In this document: piece after piece, positions 37,148-45,733 of the stretch
Layout of the letters: every line of letters begins with the position of its first letter
Numbering within the stretch: position 1 is the stretch's first letter
NCBI RefSeq assembly: GCF_007748195.1
Contig: NZ_CP037920.1
Span: forward strand, 4,989,800 to 5,053,799
DNA length: 64,000 nt
DNA from: Gimesia aquarii
GTDB lineage: Bacteria; Planctomycetota; Planctomycetia; Planctomycetales; Planctomycetaceae
Direction of reading: 5' to 3'
The notes under the pieces: generated by a model
Seen by the model: only the letters and a program-made list of their open reading frames with translations
Databases searched by the model: none
Told to the model about the DNA's origin: nothing
Translations under genes and position numbers: made by a program

Positions 37148-37981
37148 ATGCCCCGATTTACGACTCCCACAACTGTTTATTTGTTTCTGGTCTGTACTTT
37201 GCTAGCAAATTCTGCCTCTCATGCGGCAGTCATTGTTGAGTTTAAGTCACTTAAAATCGACTTTACGAATCCTAAAGACGCCTCGGCTAAAGCCAGTTGG
37301 TCTCCTGCCAATAAATTATCGATTACCGATGAAGGACTCGGGTGGGACGGTCCAGCCAATGCTTCCGTAGATGGATGGCTTCAAACGAAACCACTGGCCG
37401 TTGGCTTGTCGTGGAGAACTGCGACTTCGATCTCTCTGCAAGTCACCATTGATCCAAAACCCAAAGAATTCATTTTGCCCAATGGTCAAAAATCGACTCC
37501 TTACGCAGGACGGGTTTTTGCGCGATATTCTCCCGACATGAAACACTGGTCGACCTGGCAGGAATTACAGTCTACCGATCTTGCTCAAAATTCTCCGAAA
37601 AAATCAGGAAGGCACTTCTCTGGCAGACTGACTGTCCCCAATCGCGCGAGACATCCATATGGACTTTTACTTTCCGAATATTCGAAACAGGATGTTCCCT
37701 GGAAAAGTGATGAGGAAGCAGCGGTCGCCTGGATTTTGAAGCAGCAACCTGACTTCTTCTCGAAACATCTCCCTTTCATCGGTTATGTCGAGTTTCTGTT
37801 TGAAGGAGGCATATATGGAAATCAACGGATCCGATCCTTCAACGCGGATCTCTCATACGCCTTAAGTGGGCTCCATGCCATTCCCAGAGACAAGAACGTT
37901 TACCATAACCGGGATTCTATTCCCTGGAGGTTCAAATCCAAAGGAATAAAAAACACCGAGCATCTCCCGAACCAGAAATAA
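37148..37981 (+). CDS. Secreted protein of unknown function
   Basis: A 277-residue exported protein with a signal peptide ending SASHA. The rest is a mixed beta-rich domain (KSLKIDFTNPKDASAKASW, then ARYSPDMKHWSTWQEL) resembling carbohydrate-binding or sialidase-fold surface modules in style only. No family can be named. ATG at 37148 was chosen; a TTG four codons earlier sits directly on the AGAGG ribosome binding site. It ends 30 bp before a convergent phosphodiesterase gene. Confidence 0.7.
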   Translation: MPRFTTPTTVYLFLVCTLLANSASHAAVIVEFKSLKIDFTNPKDASAKASWSPANKLSITDEGLGWDGPANASVDGWLQTKPLAVGLSWRTATSISLQVTIDPKPKEFILPNGQKSTPYAGRVFARYSPDMKHWSTWQELQSTDLAQNSPKKSGRHFSGRLTVPNRARHPYGLLLSEYSKQDVPWKSDEEAAVAWILKQQPDFFSKHLPFIGYVEFLFEGGIYGNQRIRSFNADLSYALSGLHAIPRDKNVYHNRDSIPWRFKSKGIKNTEHLPNQK

Positions 37982-38011
37982 AATGAGGTGTCTTGCAGAG
38001 ACTTACCGTTA

Positions 38012-38848
38012 TTATTTTCCGCCCTGGTCTTGGTTTGCACGTCTCCACACCTGACGACACTCCAATGGGTAGTCAGTCAACATACCATCTATTCGCGCTG
38101 CGCGTACCTGTTCCCAGGCAACAGGGCTGCGACGGGCTTTACCAGGACCAGCAAAGTTAAACAAAATCTGTTTTCCCTGTTTTCTGAGATGATCCACTTC
38201 TGCTTTTTCAGGAATATAAGTAAGCAGAAAAACATCCAGCAAATTCTCCTGTAAACGAGCATCGATACTCTTTCGGTTCACGTTCTGACCAATCCGAAGA
38301 CGAGGATTCAACTGCTTCAGTCGCTTGCTCATTGCTGCACTTTGGTCGAAGGCAAAACAGTCATCAAACAGAGCATATTTTTCAATCAAATCAACGAGCT
38401 TCTTTTCCCCTTCGGAATTCACCTGCTTGATATTAAGAGCGATGATCGTGCTACCTTTTTTTCTGGCTTTGATCAATTGAAGTGATTGTTCCAATGAGGG
38501 AATCCGTGTCCCGGCAAAAACAGGATCAAACCAACTCCCAGCATCAAGTTGTTGCGCATCGGCCCATGTAATATTTCGGATTGACCTTGCTCCCCCATTC
38601 GTCGTTCGTGCCAGGCTATCATCATGGATAATGACTAACTCACCGTCTTTCGTTGTACGAATATCAAGTTCAAAACCAATCCTCAAATCCAGACAGGCAC
38701 GAAAAGCCGGTAAGGTATTTTCAGGGGCATGCCGTAACAATCCCCGGTGTGCAATTAATACAGGATCAGAAGCCACCATTATCTGAGGGATTATCATTAA
38801 ACTAAATGCGACCACTGTGTAGAAAAAAACTTGAAATTTCATCAACAT
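38012..38848 (-). CDS. Secreted glycerophosphodiester phosphodiesterase
   Basis: A 278-residue GDPD-family enzyme that splits glycerophosphodiesters into glycerol-3-phosphate and an alcohol. The catalytic block LIAHRGLLRHAPENTLPAF carries the two histidine/arginine residues and the metal Glu; FELDIRTTKDGELVIIHDD supplies the other metal ligands and second His. A signal peptide indicates action outside the cytoplasm. The C-terminal GMLTDYPLECRQVW closes the barrel. It is convergent with the unknown secreted gene, 30 bp apart. Confidence 0.92.
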   Translation of the reverse strand: MLMKFQVFFYTVVAFSLMIIPQIMVASDPVLIAHRGLLRHAPENTLPAFRACLDLRIGFELDIRTTKDGELVIIHDDSLARTTNGGARSIRNITWADAQQLDAGSWFDPVFAGTRIPSLEQSLQLIKARKKGSTIIALNIKQVNSEGEKKLVDLIEKYALFDDCFAFDQSAAMSKRLKQLNPRLRIGQNVNRKSIDARLQENLLDVFLLTYIPEKAEVDHLRKQGKQILFNFAGPGKARRSPVAWEQVRAARIDGMLTDYPLECRQVWRRANQDQGGK

Positions 38849-39029
38849 CCTCGTCTGACATACGAAAGTCCTGAACTTGAAAACTCTTAATCACTAATAC
38901 AATAATAAAGAACTCGAAGATAAAAAGCAGGTCACTTGATCAAAGATTATCCTTGATGTCACACTCAAGTCCCATCTATCATCTTATTAACGGTTCATCT
39001 TGATCATGACACCAACTTTGGAAAACACC

Positions 39030-41102
39030 ATGAAATACATAACATCGCTGCTTCTGATTCTGACATTCATGACAAACTCTTTATTTGCTGAAGAGACTGA
39101 AATTCAGTTAAACTTAACAGCAAATAATTATCAGAACCACATCACACGATCAGCCAAACAAGGCTATTCTCTATTAGATGCCAGCGTATACCCTGGTAAA
39201 AAAGGAGATCGCTTTGCCGCCCTCAGCATCAGACGTCGAAACCAGAAAGAGAGAAAATCACATCATGGCCTGACCAAACAGAAACTTGATGATAAAGTAA
39301 AACAATATGCCGCAGAAGGATTTCAACCTGTCGCCATCAGTGGCTATGAAAAAAAAGGGACATCTCGATTCGCCGTAATATGGGAAAAATTAGATCAAGC
39401 TGATCACATTCTGAAGCATTCCTTAACCGATCAACAACTACAGACAACATTAGAAGAATTAAAACAGCAAGGTTACGCTCCTGTCAAAATGGATGGCTAC
39501 ACGCTGAAAAAACAACCTATGCATGCAGGTATCTGGGCCAAACAAACAAAAATAGCCTGGGAAGCAACCTGCAATATTCCCATCACTGATTTTCCCAAGG
39601 TACTGTCAGATTTTGCTTCTCGCGGATTTCGTCTATCAGATCTCTGTGGATTCACAGTCAACGAGAAACCGTTTTATCACGCGCTCTGGCTAAAAGAGAC
39701 TGACCCTGCCTGGATTGCTCAATTCCATTTATCGTTAGCTGATTTTCATAAGACGGTAAAAAAAATGAAAGCCGACAAATACCAATTAGCAAACATCGAT
39801 GGATATCGCGTTAATAACAAGCCTTATTTCACTACAATCTGGGAACAGCCTGAGCCAAACCAGGAACTTTCCCTCCCAACCTGGAACACAGCAGATGAAA
39901 TTCCGATCTCAGGATTAGATCAGAAAGAACTCTCTTCCCTCGATACTTCCATCAAGGAATTTCTTCTGGAACACCATCCTCCAGGAGCCTCCATCGCAGT
40001 CAGTTATCGTGGTCGACTCGTCTATGCCCGTGGTTTTGGGTATGCGGACAAGGAACTGAAACAGGTTGTGCAGCCCGACAACATGTTTCGAATTGCCAGC
40101 ATCTCAAAGCCCATTACTGCGGTTGCTATTATGAAACTCATCGAGCAAAAAAAACTATCATTGGACTCGAAAGTCTTTGATATTTTGAAAGATTATCAGA
40201 AACAGCTCGCAGAACAAGGTGTTGATTCGAGACTGAAAGAGATTACGGTTCGTCAGTTATTACATCATACAGCAGGCTGGGACCGAAGTGTTTCATTTGA
40301 CCCTATGTTCCGCTCTGTTTATTTCGCAAAGCAACTTGGCAAAACGCCTCCTGCGGAAATCGAAGACATTATCCAAATGATGATCAAGCAGCCTCTCGAT
40401 TTTAATCCCGGAGAGCGTTACGCCTACTCAAATTTTGGTTATTGTTTATTAGGTCGAATCATCGAAGCCGTAACGAGGCACCCCTATCAACAGTATGTTG
40501 AAGAGGTCGTGTTCACACCACTACACATAACAAATACGAAAATGGGAAAAACCCTTTTGAAACACCGCAGGCAAAATGAAGTCAAGTATTATAGCCCCTC
40601 GCTTGGCACTTCTGTATTTGATCAGAACTATCCAAAGCGGGTACCATCTCCCTACGGCGCATGGTATCTGGAAGCAATGGATTCTCACGGCGCCTGGATT
40701 GCATCGGCCCCCGATTTAGTTCGATTTGCTGCTGCTTTTGACAGAATTGATCAATGTCCGATTTTGAAAGCACCAACCATTTCACAAATGTTTGAACGCC
40801 CCTCTGGACTTGCCGGTTATGATGCAAACGGTAATCCAAAAGTGGCCTACTATGCTTGTGGGTGGATGGTGAGACCCATTGACAGTGCAGGCAATGCAAA
40901 CCATTGGCACGCGGGATCTCTTTCAGGAACCTCCACTCTGCTGGTGAGACGTCTCGACCGGATTAACTGGGCCATATTATTTAACACACGAAATGGTAAA
41001 GACCAGAAGCGGCTCTCCTCGCTGATTGATGGTCCGATGCATGAATGGATTGATCAAATCAAACACTGGCCTGAAAAGGATCAATTCACAATTAACGAGT
41101 AA
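39030..41102 (+). CDS. Serine hydrolase (beta-lactamase class C fold) with five N-terminal tandem repeats
   Basis: A 690-residue secreted protein. After the signal peptide (ending NSLFA) come five repeats of about 50 residues (roughly residues 25-280). Each runs as helix, Q/R-G-Y/F-x-x-x, a D/S-G-Y turn, then F-x-x-I/L-W. This is the pattern of the bacterial tandem repeat domain (BTRD1, PF17660). The C-terminal half is a class C beta-lactamase/DD-peptidase-like serine hydrolase with SISK (nucleophile Ser357, Lys360), YSN (Tyr466) and HAG near 628. The substrate is probably an ester or peptide, not necessarily a beta-lactam. Start ATG 39030 is set by the signal peptide; an in-frame ATG at 39006 is possible. 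Confidence 0.88.
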   Translation: MKYITSLLLILTFMTNSLFAEETEIQLNLTANNYQNHITRSAKQGYSLLDASVYPGKKGDRFAALSIRRRNQKERKSHHGLTKQKLDDKVKQYAAEGFQPVAISGYEKKGTSRFAVIWEKLDQADHILKHSLTDQQLQTTLEELKQQGYAPVKMDGYTLKKQPMHAGIWAKQTKIAWEATCNIPITDFPKVLSDFASRGFRLSDLCGFTVNEKPFYHALWLKETDPAWIAQFHLSLADFHKTVKKMKADKYQLANIDGYRVNNKPYFTTIWEQPEPNQELSLPTWNTADEIPISGLDQKELSSLDTSIKEFLLEHHPPGASIAVSYRGRLVYARGFGYADKELKQVVQPDNMFRIASISKPITAVAIMKLIEQKKLSLDSKVFDILKDYQKQLAEQGVDSRLKEITVRQLLHHTAGWDRSVSFDPMFRSVYFAKQLGKTPPAEIEDIIQMMIKQPLDFNPGERYAYSNFGYCLLGRIIEAVTRHPYQQYVEEVVFTPLHITNTKMGKTLLKHRRQNEVKYYSPSLGTSVFDQNYPKRVPSPYGAWYLEAMDSHGAWIASAPDLVRFAAAFDRIDQCPILKAPTISQMFERPSGLAGYDANGNPKVAYYACGWMVRPIDSAGNANHWHAGSLSGTSTLLVRRLDRINWAILFNTRNGKDQKRLSSLIDGPMHEWIDQIKHWPEKDQFTINE

Positions 41103-41129
41103 AGTCAGTTTGATCAGCGATTACACTCA

Positions 41130-42230
41130 CTACTTCAAATGTTTATCAAAAAACTGGTAGGCAGTTTCACGTGTTTCAACAGGAAAGTCGTGTCCTGCTT
41201 TAGGGTAAACTGCCTGTAAGTTTTCTTCTTTTCCAGCTAGCTCATAAATTGGTTTTGCGATTTGAATGACATCTCTCACACCAGACACTTCGAAGTTACT
41301 GTCGCTAATCGGCGAACAAGCCAGGAAGGCCCGAGGTGCAAAACCTGCCACGATTTCCGTAAAATCAAAAGGTACCAAATCGGGATCATTCTGATATCGG
41401 CTATTAATCAAAGGCATATAACGGTCACTGGTCCAGCCTTTCAGCTTTCCTCCATAATATTTGTGAAAACGCGTGAAACCACAACTGGAAACCAATGCCT
41501 TGATCCGCTTATCAAAGGCAGCCGTAAACATCGTATTATGCCCGCCTAATGAGTGCCCGATGCAACCGATCTTGTCTCGATTAACATAATCTAACGACTG
41601 CAAAAGGTCTATCGATCGCATATTGTCGTAGATCGCCTTCATCGTTCCACTCCGATATTCAGGATGTGCCTTGAAATCATATGGGTATTCACCAAATGAA
41701 GGATAGTCGGGAGCCAGCGAGACATAGCCACGCTTGGCTAATTCAAGTGCATATTTCAGATTAGGCAAACCTCGAATGCCAGATGGTTCTTCTTTGCCAA
41801 TTTTTGAATTGGTCTGATGCAGACACAATACTGCTGGCACCGGGTGTTGTTTCGTGGCAGATTGAGGAACAAACAAATAAGCGTGCACTCTTTGTTTGGG
41901 GTCATCCGTATGATAGGAAATCTTGAATCGTTTGGTGGAACCAATCGTGGTTTCTTCGAGTACTTTCATATCCAATGGGACTGGCTTCTCAGGATGAGGT
42001 AATTCTCCCATAACGGTTTGCATATTCGCTAGTATATGGCTCCTGCGTTTTTCCCAATCGTTCCACGTTTTGATCGGCTGTTTTTCCCCTTTTTGATCCA
42101 GATAATAAGATAGATCAAGGTGCTCTTGATAAACGGGAGTTCTTTTACTCTCCACCTGCTTTTGCCCAGAAGCCATGAGCCAGGATACACTCACCAAGAA
42201 ACAAATCACTAGTCCAAAGAATCTCAACAT
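41130..42230 (-). CDS. Secreted alpha/beta hydrolase (acetyl xylan esterase/dienelactone hydrolase type)
   Basis: A 366-residue exported alpha/beta hydrolase. The nucleophile elbow CIGHSLGGHNT and the GHDFP histidine near the C-terminus are clear; the catalytic Asp should lie in the ACSPISDSNFEVSG region. The core AYLFVPQS, then PAVLCLHQT and RGYVSLAPDYPSFGEY, matches the acetyl-xylan-esterase-like planctomycete hydrolases. The signal peptide ends SWLMASG. It converges on the serine hydrolase gene (27 bp gap) and is followed on the same strand by nothing else. Confidence 0.88.
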   Translation of the reverse strand: MLRFFGLVICFLVSVSWLMASGQKQVESKRTPVYQEHLDLSYYLDQKGEKQPIKTWNDWEKRRSHILANMQTVMGELPHPEKPVPLDMKVLEETTIGSTKRFKISYHTDDPKQRVHAYLFVPQSATKQHPVPAVLCLHQTNSKIGKEEPSGIRGLPNLKYALELAKRGYVSLAPDYPSFGEYPYDFKAHPEYRSGTMKAIYDNMRSIDLLQSLDYVNRDKIGCIGHSLGGHNTMFTAAFDKRIKALVSSCGFTRFHKYYGGKLKGWTSDRYMPLINSRYQNDPDLVPFDFTEIVAGFAPRAFLACSPISDSNFEVSGVRDVIQIAKPIYELAGKEENLQAVYPKAGHDFPVETRETAYQFFDKHLK

Positions 42231-42289
42231 CCTGGGCTCGCCTTTCGGTCAGGAAACAAATACAGTTCAGGCAGTCTCTCGGAAAAGCT

Positions 42290-43573
42290 CTACTTAACTT
42301 TTGCCTGTTTCTGTTCCTCTTTCACAGGCTCTGCAGGTGCGACCAATGTATTTTTAATAATTGATTCCTTCAGTTTTTCGTGATCTGACTCAACATCAAT
42401 CAGCAAGTTATTTCCAAAGATAACATGTGTCGTCGGTTCAATCACTTCGACAGCCTTAGGACGTACTGAAGAAAATAGATTTCCAGAAACTGTCACCCCC
42501 CGTGTTTTATCCAAAGTCAGCCCGGCAGCTTTCAGGTCATTGGTACGACGCTTGACCTTTCCATTGCCAATATAACTATTCGAAAAATTATTACCTGTCA
42601 CGGTAATTCTTCCCGATTTCGGCCCTATCCTAAGTGCATCTGCCGCTAGCAAAGTAAATGTGTTCGCGCTCACAGCACAGCCATGTGCGTCGTTAAGGAT
42701 AATTCCACTCCCATTATGGGCAATCACATTCGCAGACAGTGTGATACCATAACACTCCTTATCCAATACCACTGCCCTGCCCTTACACTCTTCAATCATG
42801 TTGGCGCAGACTATAGAGCCATAAGTATTTTCTATAATCACACCATCGCGTAAATGGTCATCCAGGTTATTACCACTCATACATAGATTAAAACCATCGG
42901 CACAACGCAGTGCGTCCAGGTTTTCCTCAAAGTGATTTGCCGAAACGACGATGTCGTGACAACCGACAGTATTTAGCCCCGTGGCTTTGTTATAGGTAAT
43001 CAGACAATCAGAAACACGCGGATCTTCAAAACAGAAATCGAGAAAAATTCCATCGTTACCGTGATAGCTGCAAGTCACTCCATGGATGTAGATTTCCTGA
43101 ACCCATTTTGCATTGATACCACGTCCACTTTTTTCATTTCCCGTCAGTCGAAAATTTTGTAACTGCACACGCCAGATTCGAGGCTTCGGATCTTTCTTAC
43201 CATTCGGCAGCTTGGCATCTTGCGGCGGATGAATGGCAATCGCATCTTTACCAGCTTCATTTTTATTATGAATGTGTGTCGCTGAGCCGGAACCGATTAA
43301 CAGGACATCCCCTTTAGTAATGACCAGAGGCTCTTCGATCTCAAACTTGCCAGGTGGTAATTGCACGACTCCCCCTTCAGCAGGAATCGCATCGATGGCT
43401 TCCTGAATCGATGCATAATTGATCGCATGAATCACAGGACGGGAACCAGCCAGTTTTGATTTAATGGGAGAGTTTGAATTTTCCTGACCAGCAGCAATGA
43501 AGCTCAAATTAAGATTGATCAGCAGAGTGACAAAAAAGAAGGAAAACGTAAAAGCAATTTGAGAACGTTTCAT
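42290..43573 (-). CDS. Secreted right-handed parallel beta-helix protein
   Basis: A 427-residue exported protein with the pectate-lyase/NosD-like beta-helix fold. After the signal peptide the entry motif YASIQEAIDAIPAEGGVVQL leads into about ten coils. Each contains N-x-x-x or G-N-x-F type turns such as VSANHFEE, CANMIEEC and VTGNNFSNSY. No lyase catalytic residues can be pointed out, so it may bind or modify polysaccharide. It lies 59 bp upstream of the alpha/beta hydrolase on the same strand and is probably co-transcribed with it. The C-terminus is charged. Confidence 0.85.
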   Translation of the reverse strand: MKRSQIAFTFSFFFVTLLINLNLSFIAAGQENSNSPIKSKLAGSRPVIHAINYASIQEAIDAIPAEGGVVQLPPGKFEIEEPLVITKGDVLLIGSGSATHIHNKNEAGKDAIAIHPPQDAKLPNGKKDPKPRIWRVQLQNFRLTGNEKSGRGINAKWVQEIYIHGVTCSYHGNDGIFLDFCFEDPRVSDCLITYNKATGLNTVGCHDIVVSANHFEENLDALRCADGFNLCMSGNNLDDHLRDGVIIENTYGSIVCANMIEECKGRAVVLDKECYGITLSANVIAHNGSGIILNDAHGCAVSANTFTLLAADALRIGPKSGRITVTGNNFSNSYIGNGKVKRRTNDLKAAGLTLDKTRGVTVSGNLFSSVRPKAVEVIEPTTHVIFGNNLLIDVESDHEKLKESIIKNTLVAPAEPVKEEQKQAKVK

Positions 43574-44074
43574 AGCAGGCAGGACCTCTCATTAATTAGA
43601 AGCAGATGCAGTTGAAGGAATTAAGTGCACACTGGAATGCCTCAGCATTCACAATCAAATTTTAAGAAAATGATACTGAAACAGAACAATTTAACTTTCT
43701 TACTTAATTAGATACTATAACAACCAAATCTGTTTAGAGAGTCAAGCGGCAACTGACTTCGATCCGACAGTGAGGGTGATTTAAAAGAAATGAATGTCAG
43801 AAAAAACGTTGTCATCCAAATCAATTTTGTATCGTTTTAAAGCCTAAATTCGATGTATAAAAAGGGTATCAATCCCACATAGCCCCACACGACTTGTTTT
43901 TTAGACAGGGATTGCTAGAATCCCTCATTGCAACAGTTGCATCCTGAATCTATTCCAGTAACATAAGGAATAACAACAAGTTGCACCAGCAAAACTAAGA
44001 TATATAGATACTGAGAAAACCAATTCTAAGTTTTCTCAGTAACCAAATCATAGTAAAGTTGTCTATTAAAAAAA
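43574..44074. other. Intergenic region between the beta-helix gene and tRNA-Arg
   Basis: About 500 AT-rich bases. A 7-bp hairpin AGGGATT/AATCCCT with a GCTAG loop (43907-43925) has no T tract. No gene is visible. The upstream end should hold the promoter of the beta-helix gene on the minus strand and the right end that of the tRNA. Confidence 0.4.
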
Positions 44075-44148
44075 GCACCCGTAGCTCAACTGGATAGAGC
44101 ACCGGTCTTCGGAACCGGGGGTTAGGGGTTCGAATCCCTTCGGGTGTA
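44075..44148 (+). tRNA. tRNA-Arg (anticodon TCG)
   Basis: A 74-nt cloverleaf with acceptor stem GCACCCG/CGGGTGT (one G:U pair), anticodon stem CCGGT/ACCGG with loop CTTCGGA (anticodon TCG, reads CGA), T-loop TTCGAAT and discriminator A. CCA is not encoded. A terminator follows at 44189-44220. Part of the anticodon arm is duplicated at 44351-44365. Confidence 0.95.
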
Positions 44149-44188
44149 CTTTTCTCAAGCTATTGCAAAACAAACACTTACAATTTTG

Positions 44189-44220
44189 AGGTCTTTGTCA
44201 TTATGACGAAGACCTTTTTT
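44189..44220 (+). terminator. Terminator of tRNA-Arg
   Basis: A 12-bp stem (44189-44200 with 44204-44215, one G:U pair) closed by a three-base TTA loop runs directly into a T tract ending at 44220. Confidence 0.88.
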
Positions 44221-44350
44221 CATTCCCCCTACTTATCCCCCCACTAATACACATTCTTTATATAACACCTAAGTCAAAGCGTAGTGAAAGTAAATGGCTT
44301 TGAAAACAGCATTTGGTGAAGCGTTATCGAAGCTTGGTCCAATCTAATAT

Positions 44351-44365
44351 GGTCTTCGGAACCGG
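44351..44365 (+). repeat. Exact 15-nt copy of the tRNA-Arg anticodon arm (possible att remnant)
   Basis: GGTCTTCGGAACCGG here is identical to 44104-44118 inside tRNA-Arg. The match stops on both sides (TAT versus ACC before, C versus G after). Anticodon-arm cores are typical crossover sites of tyrosine-recombinase elements. No integrase gene is visible in the window. Confidence 0.55.
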
Positions 44366-44444
44366 CGAATGACACCATCATATTCATAAATACAAGTTGT
44401 ATATAGCAAGGATAAACTCATCTTTAGTACGAGTTGGTTTGCGT

Positions 44445-45377
44445 TTAGACCCGAACTTGTATTTCAACTGGACAGTGGTCGCTGTCGACGCTCTTACCTG
44501 AGCCATTGTCGAAATTAACGAGGTCATCACGAATCTTGCCTGAAGAAGCAACGATCTTGGGCTTAGTCGTTCCATGACAAAAATCATGGGTGTAAAGAAT
44601 ATGATCTAGTTGTTTCCCACCACCAAATGGTGTCGTTGGATGACCTTTTTCATTCGAAAGGTCGACAAACGAGTGAAGCACTCGATCTGGGTCGAAGACA
44701 CTGCCAATATGAGATTCGACACCACTTCGAAGAACTTTGCTTTCGTATCGATCAAACCATGGTCCATCGTTGATATCACCCATCACGATGAATCGGTTGA
44801 ATGGCTCGCCATGTTCCTCTACCTTTTCCCACAATAATTTATGAAGCCGTCGTCCCTCTGCCACAATTCGTTCGCGATTATGAAGTGCTTGAGTACGCGC
44901 ACGCGCTGGGTCTCTATCGTATGTTTTCTTTGACTTCGGGTGGACTAAAGCAACAATGAACTCCTTACCGCTAGTGTTGTGAGTGATCTTGACCATCAAT
45001 GGAACTCGAGTCCATTTGTATGTACTTTCCCGTCCGTTGTGATACAGTTTATCGGTCCATTTCTCTTTGTCAAAATTCACTTTTTCAACAGTGACATCAT
45101 CGGACCAATAGAGCATGCCCAGATTGAGTCGCTTACCAGTCCCCTCAATCACGCACTCGTAGCCAGGAAAATATTGATCGCGAAAATACTCCAATTTGTC
45201 TATTGGCATACACTCTATGATGCCAATGACATGTGGATCTATTGCTGTAATATAATCCGCAACTCGATTGGCGCGTGTTTCTTGTGAACCTGTAAGGGAA
45301 AATTGGCCAGAATTATTCTTTCGTACAAATTTATGTGAAAAGTAAATATTCCAAGAAGCGATTTTGAGGATAGGCAT
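44445..45377 (-). CDS. Endonuclease/exonuclease/phosphatase-family protein
   Basis: A 310-residue protein of the EEP superfamily (DNase I/Mg-dependent exonuclease fold). Motifs are IASWNIYF at the start, VIGIIECMP (metal Glu), VALVHPKSKK, IVMGDINDGPW (catalytic Asp/Asn), KQLDHILYTHD and SDHCPVE (catalytic Asp-His pair). It has no signal peptide, so it acts in the cytoplasm or is delivered. The start MPILKIASWN has AGGGA 8 nt upstream; a longer frame exists but its extra 17 residues are implausible. Its position between tRNA-Arg and the injection-system genes, all on one strand, makes it a candidate island gene or cargo. That is inference. Confidence 0.85.
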   Translation of the reverse strand: MPILKIASWNIYFSHKFVRKNNSGQFSLTGSQETRANRVADYITAIDPHVIGIIECMPIDKLEYFRDQYFPGYECVIEGTGKRLNLGMLYWSDDVTVEKVNFDKEKWTDKLYHNGRESTYKWTRVPLMVKITHNTSGKEFIVALVHPKSKKTYDRDPARARTQALHNRERIVAEGRRLHKLLWEKVEEHGEPFNRFIVMGDINDGPWFDRYESKVLRSGVESHIGSVFDPDRVLHSFVDLSNEKGHPTTPFGGGKQLDHILYTHDFCHGTTKPKIVASSGKIRDDLVNFDNGSGKSVDSDHCPVEIQVRV

Positions 45378-45733
45378 GAGAGTTCCCTTCTTTGTTAAGC
45401 AATGGAATGATAAACGCAAATTTTTCACTTATAAACAGAGGACTTCCAACGTGCGACTTGTTACTGAGTTCGTATTTTTTATCCAGCCGATACGCTTACG
45501 CACACGTAATTTTGATCGCAACGAACCAGCCTCAATCATCTAGAGACGATTCACACTTTGTTTTGGGGCTACCGGAATCAGTATTGAGTAACTTTGCTGT
45601 AACATTTTTTACATATTTGATTTCCACTTTGTTCTTCTATTGGTGAGTATGATTTAGTCTGGGTCGATACTGGGGTCTGTCTTTTTTGCTTACTGTCTTA
45701 TTTTTTGCCTTTGTAGTGCGTTAGCATAAGATT
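45378..45733. other. Intergenic region
   Basis: About 350 bases between the EEP gene and the large putative effector. No convincing coding frame, strong hairpin or repeat is seen. The promoter of the EEP gene should be here. Confidence 0.35.
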
